Positions 1 to 7,579 of a stretch of DNA of 64,000 nucleotides are shown here, piece after piece. Under the pieces are notes generated by a model that was given only the letters and a program-made list of their open reading frames with translations, did not search any database and was not told the DNA's origin. This DNA comes from Actinomadura livida (GTDB taxonomy: Bacteria > Actinomycetota > Actinomycetes > Streptosporangiales > Streptosporangiaceae). The translations under genes were made by a program, and so were the position numbers. The stretch spans positions 1-64,000 of the forward strand of contig NZ_BMRO01000012.1 of NCBI RefSeq assembly GCF_014648675.1. The letters are read 5' to 3'. The first letter of the stretch is position 1. Each line of letters starts with the position of its first letter.

Positions 1-187
1 CGGACCGGCTTTCCCTGACCCGCTGCGCGGGGGACCGGATTCCTCCCCGGCCTGAACACCGGAGCATCCTCCGGGAAACCCGGTAATCGATTTCCCCGCC
101 GCCCGTGCGCCCGAACGCCTTGCCGGTTTGTCGCAGATGTGAAAAATCTGAGTGCTAGGTGAGACGGGGGTCCGGAAATGGGGGCGC
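1..187. other. Upstream region of the first permease gene, no gene seen
   Basis: This stretch precedes the APC permease gene. No open frame with coding character, RNA gene or convincing riboswitch fold was recognised. It becomes less GC-rich around 125-155, which suits a promoter, but no clear -35/-10 pair was found. A gene ending left of the window cannot be excluded. Confidence 0.4.
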
Positions 188-1678
188 ATGGCAGCCGATA
201 TCGATGAGCCGGTGGGGCTCGGCCGCACGCTGGGCACCACCAAGATCGTCTTCCTGGTGGTCGCCGCCGCGGCGCCGCTGGTGGCGATGGCGGGCACGGT
301 GCCGCTGTCGATGGGCGTGGGGAACGGGGCCGGGGTGCCCGGCGCCTACCTCGTCGCCACGCTCACCCTGCTGTGCTTCTCGGCGGGGTACGCGGCGATG
401 GCCCGGACGATCACCGGCGGGGGCGGCTTCTACGCCTACGTCGCCCGCGGGCTGGGCCGTCCGCCCGCCGCCGCGGGCGCGGTGCTCGCCCTGCTCGGCT
501 ACAACGGCCTCGTCGCGGCGCTCGCCGGGGGCATCGGCTACTTCCTGACCATCGAGGGCGGCGCGCCCGGACCGTGGTGGCTCTACAGCGCGGCGGGCAT
601 CGCGATCATGGCGGTGCTGGGGTTCCGCGCCGTCGACCTGTCGGCCAAGGTGCTGGCGGTGCTGCTGACCTGCGAGATCGGGATGCTGCTCGCCGTCGAC
701 CTGGCGATCCTGGCCGACCGGGGGACGGCCGCCTTCCCCGCCGCGTCGTTCGATCCGGCGACGGTGCTGTCCGGGGCACCGGGCGTGGCGTTCATGTTCG
801 CGTTCGGCTCCTTCGTCGGGTACGAGGCGGCCGCGATCTACGCCGAGGAGAGCCGCGACCCGGAGCGCGCGGTGCCGCGGGCCACCTACGCGGCCGTGCT
901 GGTGATCGGGGTGTTCTACACGCTGACGAGCTGGCTGACGGTCGGCGCGCTGGGCGCGGACCGGGCCCGCGGGGTCGCCGACGACCAGGAGGGCGAGCTC
1001 ATGCTCAACCTGACCTCGGACCTCCTCGGCGCGACCGCCGAGGCGCTGTTCGGGCTCCTGGTCATCACCAGCATCTTCGCCTCGCTGCTGGCCGCCCACA
1101 ACGCGGCCGGCCGCTACCTGTACTCGCTGGGGCGCGACGGGCTGGTCTTCACCCGGCTGGGCCGCGTCCACCCGCGGCACCGCTCCCCGTACGCGGCGAG
1201 CATCGCGCAGTCCGGGTTCACGCTGGTGGTGGTGGCCGCGTTCGCGGTCGCCGGGCTGGACCCGTACCGCAACCTCGTCACCGTGATGAGCGGGCTGTCG
1301 ACGCTCGGCATCGTGCTGCTGCAGATGCTGACGGCGGTGGCCTGCGTGGTCTACTTCCGCCGCCGCCGCGACCCGCGGCTCCTGCGTACGCTCGTCCTCC
1401 CCCTCGCCGGCTGCGTCGGGCTGGTCACCGCGACCGTCCTGCTGCTGGCCAACTTCGGCACGCTGGCGCACAGCGACGCCGTGGCGATCAAAACGCTGCC
1501 GTACCTGGCGATGCTGCTCGCGGCGGGCGCCGCGCTGTACGCGCTGCGGCTGCGTGGCACCGACCCTGACCGCTATGCCAGGATCGGCGCGTCGCGCCCC
1601 GACACCGCGGACGCGACGCCCGCCGATGCCCTGACACCGCCCCGAACGGGGGACGCCGATGGCTCGCACGCTCGGTGA
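188..1678 (+). CDS. APC-family amino acid permease
   Basis: Predicted integral membrane transporter for an amino acid or amine of the APC superfamily. The 496-residue protein begins with a short cytoplasmic tail (MAADIDEPVGLGRTLG) followed by about twelve hydrophobic segments. The first membrane segment carries the small-residue pattern typical of the family, and 'FGSFVGYEAAAIYAEE' in the middle matches the conserved TM6 region. The ATG at 188 is preferred over the in-frame GTG at 152 because the extra residues are hydrophilic and unlike the family. The 3' end overlaps the start of the next gene by 20 bp, so the two are probably co-transcribed and translationally coupled. The substrate cannot be read from sequence. 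The downstream acyl-CoA synthetase suggests uptake of a compound that is then activated to a CoA thioester, which is inference. Confidence 0.85.
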   Translation: MAADIDEPVGLGRTLGTTKIVFLVVAAAAPLVAMAGTVPLSMGVGNGAGVPGAYLVATLTLLCFSAGYAAMARTITGGGGFYAYVARGLGRPPAAAGAVLALLGYNGLVAALAGGIGYFLTIEGGAPGPWWLYSAAGIAIMAVLGFRAVDLSAKVLAVLLTCEIGMLLAVDLAILADRGTAAFPAASFDPATVLSGAPGVAFMFAFGSFVGYEAAAIYAEESRDPERAVPRATYAAVLVIGVFYTLTSWLTVGALGADRARGVADDQEGELMLNLTSDLLGATAEALFGLLVITSIFASLLAAHNAAGRYLYSLGRDGLVFTRLGRVHPRHRSPYAASIAQSGFTLVVVAAFAVAGLDPYRNLVTVMSGLSTLGIVLLQMLTAVACVVYFRRRRDPRLLRTLVLPLAGCVGLVTATVLLLANFGTLAHSDAVAIKTLPYLAMLLAAGAALYALRLRGTDPDRYARIGASRPDTADATPADALTPPRTGDADGSHAR

Positions 1679-3716
1679 CCTGCACGAACTCACCGGGAAG
1701 GAACTGTTCTGCTCGGACTGGGTGCGGCTCGGCGCCGACGACGAGCGGGCCTTCGCCGACGCCTCCTTCCTGCGCGAGGACTTCCTCGGCGCGCCGCCGG
1801 CGAACGGCGACCCGTACGGCGACCGGCTCATCTCCGGGTTCCTGCTGCTGTCGCTGCTCGTCGCCTTCCACAAGCGGGAGCTGGACCTCGATCTGCAGGG
1901 CGCCTACGGGCTGAACTACGGCGTCGACAAGGTGCGGTTCCTCCGCCCGGTGCTCGCCGGGGAGCGCGTGCGGCTCCGTGCCCGGCTGGTCGAGGCCCGC
2001 GAGAAGGAGCCGGGACGGGTGCGCGTGCTCACCCGCAACGTCCTGGAGGTCGAGGACGCCGACACCCCCGCGATGGTCGCCGACTGGATCTCCTTGTTCG
2101 TCGCCCCGGAGGAGGAAGGACCGGCGATGCCCGAACTGCCCGGCGAGGAGGTCGTGCCGCGGGTGGGCAGGGTGGCCGGCTACCTGGACCACTGGGCGTC
2201 CCGGACCCCCGACGCCCCGCTGGACGAGCTCGACGGCACCGGCCGCGCCCCGCGGACCTACGGGCACGCCGCGGACGACGTGGCCCGCTGCGCCGCCGCG
2301 CTGCGCGCCTCGGGGGTGCGGCACGGCGACCGGGTGGCCGTGCTGACGACCCCGCGCCCGGAGTTCCTCACCCTGTTCCTCGCCCTCTCCCGGATCGGCG
2401 CGGTGTGGGTCGGGCTCAACCCCCGGTACACGCGCGACGAGCTGCTGCACGTGGTGACCGACAGCGAACCGGTGCTGCTCGTCTCGCTCGCCGAGCACGA
2501 CGGCCGCTCGTACGCGGCGGACATGGCCGCGCTGCGGGACGCCGCCGGCTCGGTCCGGGAGACGGTGGCGCTGACGGGCGCGTTCCCGGGCGCGGTGCCG
2601 TTCGAGGAGTTCGTCGCCCGCGCCGGCGAGCCCTCAGGCGAGTCGTCATCGGAAGGCTCGGATGACGACCCCGGGCTGGTCATCTACACGTCCGGGACGA
2701 CGGGCCGCCCCAAGGGCGCCGTCATCAGCCACCGAGCGTTCGCCGAAGGGTGCCGCCTCCAGGCGACGCGGCTGCACCACTCGCCCGCCGCGGCCTTGGC
2801 CAACCTCCCGGTCAGCCATGTGGGCGGGGTCATGGACGTCGTGTCGGTCCCGCTGGCCATGGGCGGCGCCGTCTGCTTCATGGAGGACTTCGACCCGGCC
2901 GCGATCCCGGCGGCCGTCGAACGCGCGCGGGTCACCATCTGGGGCCAGATACCCACCATGTTCCAGATGGTCATGGCGCGTCCCGAGTTCGCCGAGGCGG
3001 ACCTGTCGTCGCTGGTGTACGTCGCGTGGGGCGGCGCGCCGCTGCCCCGCGAGCTGGTGCCGCCGCTGCGGGCGACGGGTGCGCGCCTCACCTCCGTCTA
3101 CGGGCTGACGGAGAGCTGCGTCGCGGTGGCCTACAACGACCCGGACGCCGACGACGAGACGCTCGCCACCACGATCGGCCGCCCCGACCCCCGGCTCGAA
3201 CTGCGGCTCGCCGGCGCGGACGGGACGCCGGTGGCGCCCGGCACGCCCGGCGAGATCCAGCTGCGCAACCCGTGCCTGATGAGCGGCTACCTCGGCGCGC
3301 CGGACGCGACCGCCGCGGCCTTCACGCCGGACGGGTTCCTGCGCACCGGCGACGTGGCCGTGGAACGCCCGGACGGCACCCTGACGCTGGTCGGCCGCCT
3401 GAAGGAGATGTTCAAGTCGGGCGGCTACAACGTCTATCCCCGCGAGATCGAGCTGGCCCTGGAGGCGCATCCGGACGTCGCCGCGGCGGCCGTGGTCGCC
3501 ATGCCCGACCCGGTGTTCCACGAGGTCGGCGCCGCGTTCGTCATGACGCGTCCGGGCGCCGGGACCGGCCCGGACGACCTGGACCGCCACTGCCGCACCC
3601 GGCTGGCCGCCCACAAGGTCCCCAAGCACTTCGAGATCGTCGACGGGCTGCCGCTGCTGGCCACCGGCAAAGTCGACAAGGAGGCGCTCCGGCGGGCGCT
3701 TCCGCCCCGCCCCTAG
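1659..3716 (+). CDS. MaoC/NodN-like hotdog domain fused to AMP-dependent acyl-CoA synthetase
   Basis: A 685-residue two-domain protein. Residues 1-152 resemble NodN/MaoC-type hotdog hydratases (GFLLLSLLVAF, then LNYGVDKVRFLRPV). Residues from about 165 onward are a complete acyl-CoA synthetase: the adenylate signature YTSGTTGRPKG lies near residue 343, a YGLTES motif follows, then GRLKEMFKSGGYNVYP and the C-terminal catalytic lysine motif TGKVDK. The ligase half would activate a carboxylic acid to acyl-CoA with ATP. The hydratase half lacks the usual D-x4-H catalytic dyad: there is no histidine between residues 25 and 60. It may therefore bind or channel product rather than hydrate it. The gene overlaps the permease upstream, suggesting an import-and-activate unit. 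Substrate unknown. Confidence 0.85.
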   Translation: MARTLGDLHELTGKELFCSDWVRLGADDERAFADASFLREDFLGAPPANGDPYGDRLISGFLLLSLLVAFHKRELDLDLQGAYGLNYGVDKVRFLRPVLAGERVRLRARLVEAREKEPGRVRVLTRNVLEVEDADTPAMVADWISLFVAPEEEGPAMPELPGEEVVPRVGRVAGYLDHWASRTPDAPLDELDGTGRAPRTYGHAADDVARCAAALRASGVRHGDRVAVLTTPRPEFLTLFLALSRIGAVWVGLNPRYTRDELLHVVTDSEPVLLVSLAEHDGRSYAADMAALRDAAGSVRETVALTGAFPGAVPFEEFVARAGEPSGESSSEGSDDDPGLVIYTSGTTGRPKGAVISHRAFAEGCRLQATRLHHSPAAALANLPVSHVGGVMDVVSVPLAMGGAVCFMEDFDPAAIPAAVERARVTIWGQIPTMFQMVMARPEFAEADLSSLVYVAWGGAPLPRELVPPLRATGARLTSVYGLTESCVAVAYNDPDADDETLATTIGRPDPRLELRLAGADGTPVAPGTPGEIQLRNPCLMSGYLGAPDATAAAFTPDGFLRTGDVAVERPDGTLTLVGRLKEMFKSGGYNVYPREIELALEAHPDVAAAAVVAMPDPVFHEVGAAFVMTRPGAGTGPDDLDRHCRTRLAAHKVPKHFEIVDGLPLLATGKVDKEALRRALPPRP

Positions 3717-4582
3717 GCGCAGGGGCGCCTGGCGATGCCGCCGTAGGACGTGACCGTGCGGCGGCCGGCGCGGGGGCGGGCGTTCGGCCAGTGGGCGACG
3801 TCCGTCACCTCGGGTGTCGTCAGGTCGAAGCCGTCGAAGAGGCCGGCTATCTGCTCGCGGGTGCGCAGGGTCAGCGGCGCGCTGGCGGTGGCGTACACCT
3901 CCCGGAGCATGCCGGTGATGTGCGGTGCGGCGTGGTCGCCGCACATGTGGCTGACGAGCAGCGCGCTGCCGGGGGCCAGCACGTCGCGGAGGGCGGCCAC
4001 GACCTCCCGGGGCCGTCCGTCATCGAGGTGGTGCAGGACCGCGCTGCAGAGCACGGCGACCGGGCGCCGGAAGTCCAGGACGTCCGCCACCCGCGACTCG
4101 GTGAGCAGGCGCTTCGGGTCGCGGACGTCCCCGGGAACGGTCACCACGGAGTCGCCCTCGTCCAGCAGCGCCCGCCCGTGCGCCACCACCACCGGATCGT
4201 TGTCGACGTAGACGACGCGGGGGCGCCGCCCCCGCCGGGCGCCGCTGGCGGCGCTCTCATGGACGGCCCGCCCGATCGGCATCCCGCAGCCGAGGTCGAG
4301 GAACTGGTCGATGTCCGCTCGCTCCGCCAGCCACCGCACGCCGCGCAGCAGGAAGAGCCGCTCGGCGCGGGCGAGCCCGTACAGCTCCGGCGCGTACTCC
4401 AGGGCGTCCTGGACGGCCGACCGGTCCACCGCGTAGTGGTCCTTGCCGTCGAGGAGGTAGTTGTGCATCCGGGCGACGTTGGGGATGTCGGCGACGTATC
4501 CGCCGAGCCCCCGCCGGCGGCTCCCGACCGCGTGCAGGCTCACGGCGCGGGCCCCCCGAGCGGGCGGCGGGAGCCACGCCAC
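3713..4582 (-). CDS. SAM-dependent methyltransferase of the DUF574 (PF04672) type
   Basis: 289 residues from a GTG at 4582. The region from 'VARMHNYLLDGKDHYAVDR' to 'LDLGCGMPIGRAVHE' is the hallmark of the actinobacterial DUF574 methyltransferase family: a Y-LLDGKDH entry motif, then a glycine-rich SAM-binding loop and the acidic 'VVYVDNDPVVVAHGRALL' strand. These proteins are abundant in actinomycetes and mostly of unknown substrate, often near XRE/DUF397 regulators. Here the closest neighbours upstream on the same strand are an ImmA-type protease and an EspR-like regulator. It is convergent with the synthetase gene, whose stop it overlaps by 4 bp. An internal start closer to VARMHNYLL is possible. 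The methylated partner is not identifiable. Confidence 0.8.
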   Translation of the reverse strand: MAWLPPPARGARAVSLHAVGSRRRGLGGYVADIPNVARMHNYLLDGKDHYAVDRSAVQDALEYAPELYGLARAERLFLLRGVRWLAERADIDQFLDLGCGMPIGRAVHESAASGARRGRRPRVVYVDNDPVVVAHGRALLDEGDSVVTVPGDVRDPKRLLTESRVADVLDFRRPVAVLCSAVLHHLDDGRPREVVAALRDVLAPGSALLVSHMCGDHAAPHITGMLREVYATASAPLTLRTREQIAGLFDGFDLTTPEVTDVAHWPNARPRAGRRTVTSYGGIARRPCA

Positions 4583-4728
4583 CGAGCCCGGTCATACTCA
4601 AGAAGCATGCAGACCCGCCCTCTCGTGGTGGCAGTAGCGCCGCTTCGGAGCGTAGCCAGCACGCAAGGACAACTTCAACTCAAATGCGGATAAATTGGGC
4701 CGCTATTCCAGAGCAGTATGACGGCGGA
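4583..4728. promoter_or_regulatory. Intergenic region with probable promoter of the methyltransferase
   Basis: About 145 bp of lower GC content between the protease stop and the methyltransferase start, both on the minus strand. On the minus strand a TTGAAG-like -35 and a TACGCT-like -10 about 18 bp apart can be drawn, but this is a weak match. No small gene was recognised. Confidence 0.3.
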
Positions 4729-5289
4729 TCACCGCCGGGCGTCCTTGGCCGGGTAGTGGACCAGCCCCTCGGCGATGCGCCGGACGTGCGGCGTGACGTC
4801 GGCCGCCGGCAGCTCGGCCGCCCGGTCGCCCTGTTCGGTCAGCCGCTCCAGGAGGAGGTCGGCCAGTTCCTCGGCCTCCTGCTCCTCGTCCACGGCGTGG
4901 TCGCTGCGTCCCGCGATGATGCGGGCCGCCTGCCCCGGTAGGTGCGGCGCGAGCCGGCGCAGGCCCTCGGCGCCGGACGCGGAGTCGAGCCGGTGGTGCA
5001 GCACCACGTGCGCCAGCTCGTGCAGCAGGATGCCTAAGCGGTGGTACCAGGACCGCGACTTCGCGCAGAACACCACGTACCCGCCGTCGGCCAGCCGCAC
5101 GGTGGCCCCGCTGAACGGCGCGTCGCGCAGCGCGACGAACCGCAGCTCGACCCGCGCGCCGAGCAGCTCGCTCATCACCTCGCCCGTGCGGCGGCACAGC
5201 TCCCGGTGGGTCGCCCCGCCCGGCCCGCGGAACCGCGCCATCACCTCGTCGCAGAGCTCGCCGCGCTCGCGCCTGGTCATGCGGTTCAT
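4729..5289 (-). CDS. ImmA/IrrE-family metallopeptidase
   Basis: 186 residues. The motif LLHELAHVVLHH is the zinc-binding HExxH helix of the ImmA/IrrE (DUF955) peptidases, which cleave or inactivate a partner regulator. A downstream acidic stretch (DEEQEAEELADLLL) supplies the usual third-ligand glutamate region. The start is set at ATG 5289 (MNRMTRRERG), preceded by GGAGGCGG about 8 bp upstream; a second in-frame ATG lies at 5280. It follows the EspR-like regulator gene by 44 bp on the same strand, so the pair probably forms an operon. Regulator/protease pairs of this kind occur in mobile elements (ImmR/ImmA) and in chromosomal stress responses (DdrO/IrrE). By analogy the natural target here is the adjacent regulator, which is inference. 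Confidence 0.8.
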   Translation of the reverse strand: MNRMTRRERGELCDEVMARFRGPGGATHRELCRRTGEVMSELLGARVELRFVALRDAPFSGATVRLADGGYVVFCAKSRSWYHRLGILLHELAHVVLHHRLDSASGAEGLRRLAPHLPGQAARIIAGRSDHAVDEEQEAEELADLLLERLTEQGDRAAELPAADVTPHVRRIAEGLVHYPAKDARR

Positions 5290-5333
5290 CGTGATCCGCC
5301 TCCGCTCGTGCCGCGCGCCGGCCTGGTCATCGG

Positions 5334-6059
5334 TCACTCCCGTCCCAGCGGGAACACCCAGCGGGTCTCCCCCGACTCCACCGCCTGTGTGATCGCCTCG
5401 ACGGCCTGCCTGCGCAGTTCGGGGCTCCACGTGGAGGCGTGCTCGACCACCCGCGCCGCGAACTCGACCACGCCGGCGTCGCGCAGCGCCTTCAGGTCGG
5501 CGAGTTCCGCGTCGATGGCGGCGGCGAGCCGGTCGTCGAGGAAGTACGCGGCCTGCGGGACGCCGTCGTCGCCGGTCAGGCCGAAGTGGCCGGCCAGCGC
5601 CAGCATGTGCTTGAGCCGGGGGTTGGGCAGCGCGGCCGGGTGCAGCAGCTCCCGGATGTGGCTGGCCGAGATCGACCCGTACCGGCCGTCCGCGCTGATC
5701 GCGGCGGCGGCGTCCTCGGGCGTGTACGGCCCCTGCGCGGGCGGGTAGACGGCCTCGAACAGGTGCCGCAGCTTGGCCGGGAACGTGCGGCGCGGGCACT
5801 CCTCGCCCTCCCGCTCGTAGCGTCCGCCGACGAACGCGGCCGGGCACACGTCGAGCGCGGCGGCCAGGTCCTGGATCGTCTGCAGGGTCGGGTTGTCGCG
5901 GTGCCCCTTGCGCAGGTGCGAGATGTAGCCGTCGGTGATGTCGCCGCCGAGGTCGGTGACCGCCCGCGCCAGCTCGACGTTGGAGAACGGGCGGCGGCGT
6001 CCGGGGGGCCGCCGGCACAGGTCGTCCAGAACCGCCGCGAACGACAGGTCGTCAACCAT
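5334..6059 (-). CDS. Regulator with two tandem EspR-like HTH domains
   Basis: 241 residues from ATG 6059 (MVDDLSFAAVLDDL), with GGAGG 7 bp upstream. Residues 6-82 contain an XRE-type helix-turn-helix (TDGYISHLRKGHRDNP, then LAAALDVCPAAF). Residues 93-185 repeat the pattern: 'FPAKLRHLFEAVYPPAQGPY' strongly resembles the start of mycobacterial EspR (LFDTVYPPGRGPH), then 'ISASHIRELLH' and a second helix pair. A helical tail follows. EspR itself carries a single HTH and dimerises into a nucleoid-associated regulator. This protein looks like two EspR-like units in one chain, so it could form a covalent pseudo-dimer. In the second unit the recognition helix is altered (RELLHPAALPN instead of SQLRSGNRTNP), so it may not bind DNA. 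It is transcribed ahead of the ImmA/IrrE gene and is probably autoregulated from the intergenic region. Confidence 0.75.
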   Translation of the reverse strand: MVDDLSFAAVLDDLCRRPPGRRRPFSNVELARAVTDLGGDITDGYISHLRKGHRDNPTLQTIQDLAAALDVCPAAFVGGRYEREGEECPRRTFPAKLRHLFEAVYPPAQGPYTPEDAAAAISADGRYGSISASHIRELLHPAALPNPRLKHMLALAGHFGLTGDDGVPQAAYFLDDRLAAAIDAELADLKALRDAGVVEFAARVVEHASTWSPELRRQAVEAITQAVESGETRWVFPLGRE

Positions 6060-6080
6060 GGCCACGCCTCCGCCTGGACC

Positions 6081-6100
6081 TTGCCCCGATTCGGGCACAA
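6081..6100. promoter_or_regulatory. Imperfect dyad, possible EspR-like regulator operator
   Basis: TTGCCCCGATTCGGGCACAA lies 21 bp in front of the regulator's start codon and has TTG/CAA ends with TGCCC/GGGCA arms. Position suggests autoregulation. This is inference from one site. Confidence 0.25.
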
Positions 6101-6227
6101 CCGGCCAAGTCGCCCCCACTCTAGCGACGACCCCCCGGCCCCGTCCCCCGTTTCAGGCGCTTGGTAAACCTTCGCAAACCCTTCGCCGGGGGCCGTTCGG
6201 CGGCCGCGCAGCGGGCAGCACCCGGTC

Positions 6228-7550
6228 GTGAGCGAACAGGCGTCCGGGCCGGTCGTCCTGCGCGACGTGCGGATATTCGACGGGCTGAGCGACCGGCTCC
6301 GCTCCGGCCACGTGGTCACCGAGGCGACCAAGATAAGGACCGTGGGCGACGGGGAGCCGCCCGCGCCCGCCGGACCGGCCACGGTCATCGACGGGCGCGG
6401 GATGACGCTGATTCCCGGGCTGAGCGACGCCCACGTCCACCTCATCCTGGCCGGCGCCACCCAGAGCGAGCTGCTGCTCGGCGGTGCCGGGCTCGGGCAG
6501 CTGAAGGGCGCGGCCGAGGCGCGGGCGATGCTGATGCGCGGGTTCACCACCGTCCGCGACATGGCGGGCGACACCGGCGACCTCAAGCGGATGATCGACG
6601 CGGGCGCGCTGCCGGGTCCGCGCATCTATCCCAGCCAGGCGGGGCTGTCGCAGACCGCCGGGCACGGCGACTTCGGGATGGTCTACGACGTGCCGACCGC
6701 GCTGGGCGGGACCGCGACGCGCGTCGAGCGGCTCGGGCTCATGCGGGTCGCCGACGGCACCGCGCAGGTGCTGGCGGGCGTGCGGGAGCAGCTGCGGAAG
6801 GGCGCCTCGCAGATCAAGATGATGGCGGGCGGCGGCGTCGCCTCGGCCTACGACCACCTGGACGTCCTGCAGTACACCGCCGAGGAGCTGCGCGCCGGGG
6901 TGCGGGCGGCGGCCGACTGGGGCACCTACGTGGCGGTGCACGTCTACACCGGCGACGGCATCCGGCGGGCGGTCGAGGCCGGGGTGCACGTGATCGAGCA
7001 CGGGCACCTGGCCGAGGAGGACGACGTCCGGTTCATGGCCGACCACGGCGTCGTGCTGTGCCTCCAGCCGTTCGCGGAGAGCGACCACCACTACCCGGAC
7101 CCTGCGTCGGCGGAGAAGAACCGGCGGGTGTGCGAGGGGGTGGACCGCGTCTTCGGCTGGGCCCTGGAGCACGGGCTGCGGATCGCGTTCGGCACCGACC
7201 TGATGCTGGACCCGGCCGGGAGCGCCAAGCAGAGCGAGATGCTCGTCCGCATGGCCCGGCTCGCGGGCGGCCCCCTGGCGGCGTTGCGGATCGCCACGTT
7301 CGGCAACGCCGCCCTGTTCCGGAGGGCCGGGGCCCGCGACCCGTACCAGATACCGACTCCCGCCGACGTGGCCGCGTACGGGGACAAGCCGCACCTCGCC
7401 CACCTCGGGGTCATCGCCGAGGGGGCGTGGGCCGATCTGCTCCTGGTCGACGGCGACCCCACGGCCGACCTAGGGCTGCTGGCCGACCCCGCCGCCAACC
7501 TGAAGGTGATCATCAAGGACGGCCGCGTCCACAAGAACACCCTCACGTAG
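6228..7550 (+). CDS. Amidohydrolase family protein (imidazolonepropionase/prolidase-like)
   Basis: 440 residues from GTG 6228. All amidohydrolase-fold metal ligands are visible: DAHVHL near residue 67, a lysine in 'ASQIKMMAGGG', His in 'YVAVHVYTGDG', His in 'GVHVIEHGHL', and the catalytic Asp in 'IAFGTDLML'. The C-terminal part returns to the small beta sandwich (ADLLLVDGDP). It most resembles the cytoplasmic enzymes that hydrolyse N-acyl or Xaa-Pro dipeptide-like amides and cyclic imides. The exact substrate is unknown. It is transcribed alone, divergent from the EspR-like regulator and convergent with the MFS gene. A 15-bp tandem duplication covers its stop codon. Confidence 0.8.
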   Translation: MSEQASGPVVLRDVRIFDGLSDRLRSGHVVTEATKIRTVGDGEPPAPAGPATVIDGRGMTLIPGLSDAHVHLILAGATQSELLLGGAGLGQLKGAAEARAMLMRGFTTVRDMAGDTGDLKRMIDAGALPGPRIYPSQAGLSQTAGHGDFGMVYDVPTALGGTATRVERLGLMRVADGTAQVLAGVREQLRKGASQIKMMAGGGVASAYDHLDVLQYTAEELRAGVRAAADWGTYVAVHVYTGDGIRRAVEAGVHVIEHGHLAEEDDVRFMADHGVVLCLQPFAESDHHYPDPASAEKNRRVCEGVDRVFGWALEHGLRIAFGTDLMLDPAGSAKQSEMLVRMARLAGGPLAALRIATFGNAALFRRAGARDPYQIPTPADVAAYGDKPHLAHLGVIAEGAWADLLLVDGDPTADLGLLADPAANLKVIIKDGRVHKNTLT

Positions 7551-7573
7551 CGGACGAGCACGTAGCGGACGAG
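7544..7573. repeat. Two tandem 15-bp repeats over a stop codon
   Basis: CACGTAGCGGACGAG occurs at 7544-7558 and again, exactly, at 7559-7573. The first copy contains the TAG stop of the amidohydrolase gene, so the second copy duplicates that stop sequence downstream. Probably a slippage duplication. Confidence 0.85.
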
Positions 7574-7579
7574 GCGCCC

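Noticed and set aside
155..1873. Long minus-strand frame of 572 codons opposite the permease
   Set aside because: Its protein is arginine-, glutamine- and glycine-rich without any fold motif, as expected for the antisense of a high-GC gene. The plus-strand permease explains the region.
5289..6059. XRE-ImmA pair as evidence of a prophage or ICE
   Set aside because: No integrase, excisionase, structural or transfer genes nearby, and the regulator resembles EspR, not ImmR.
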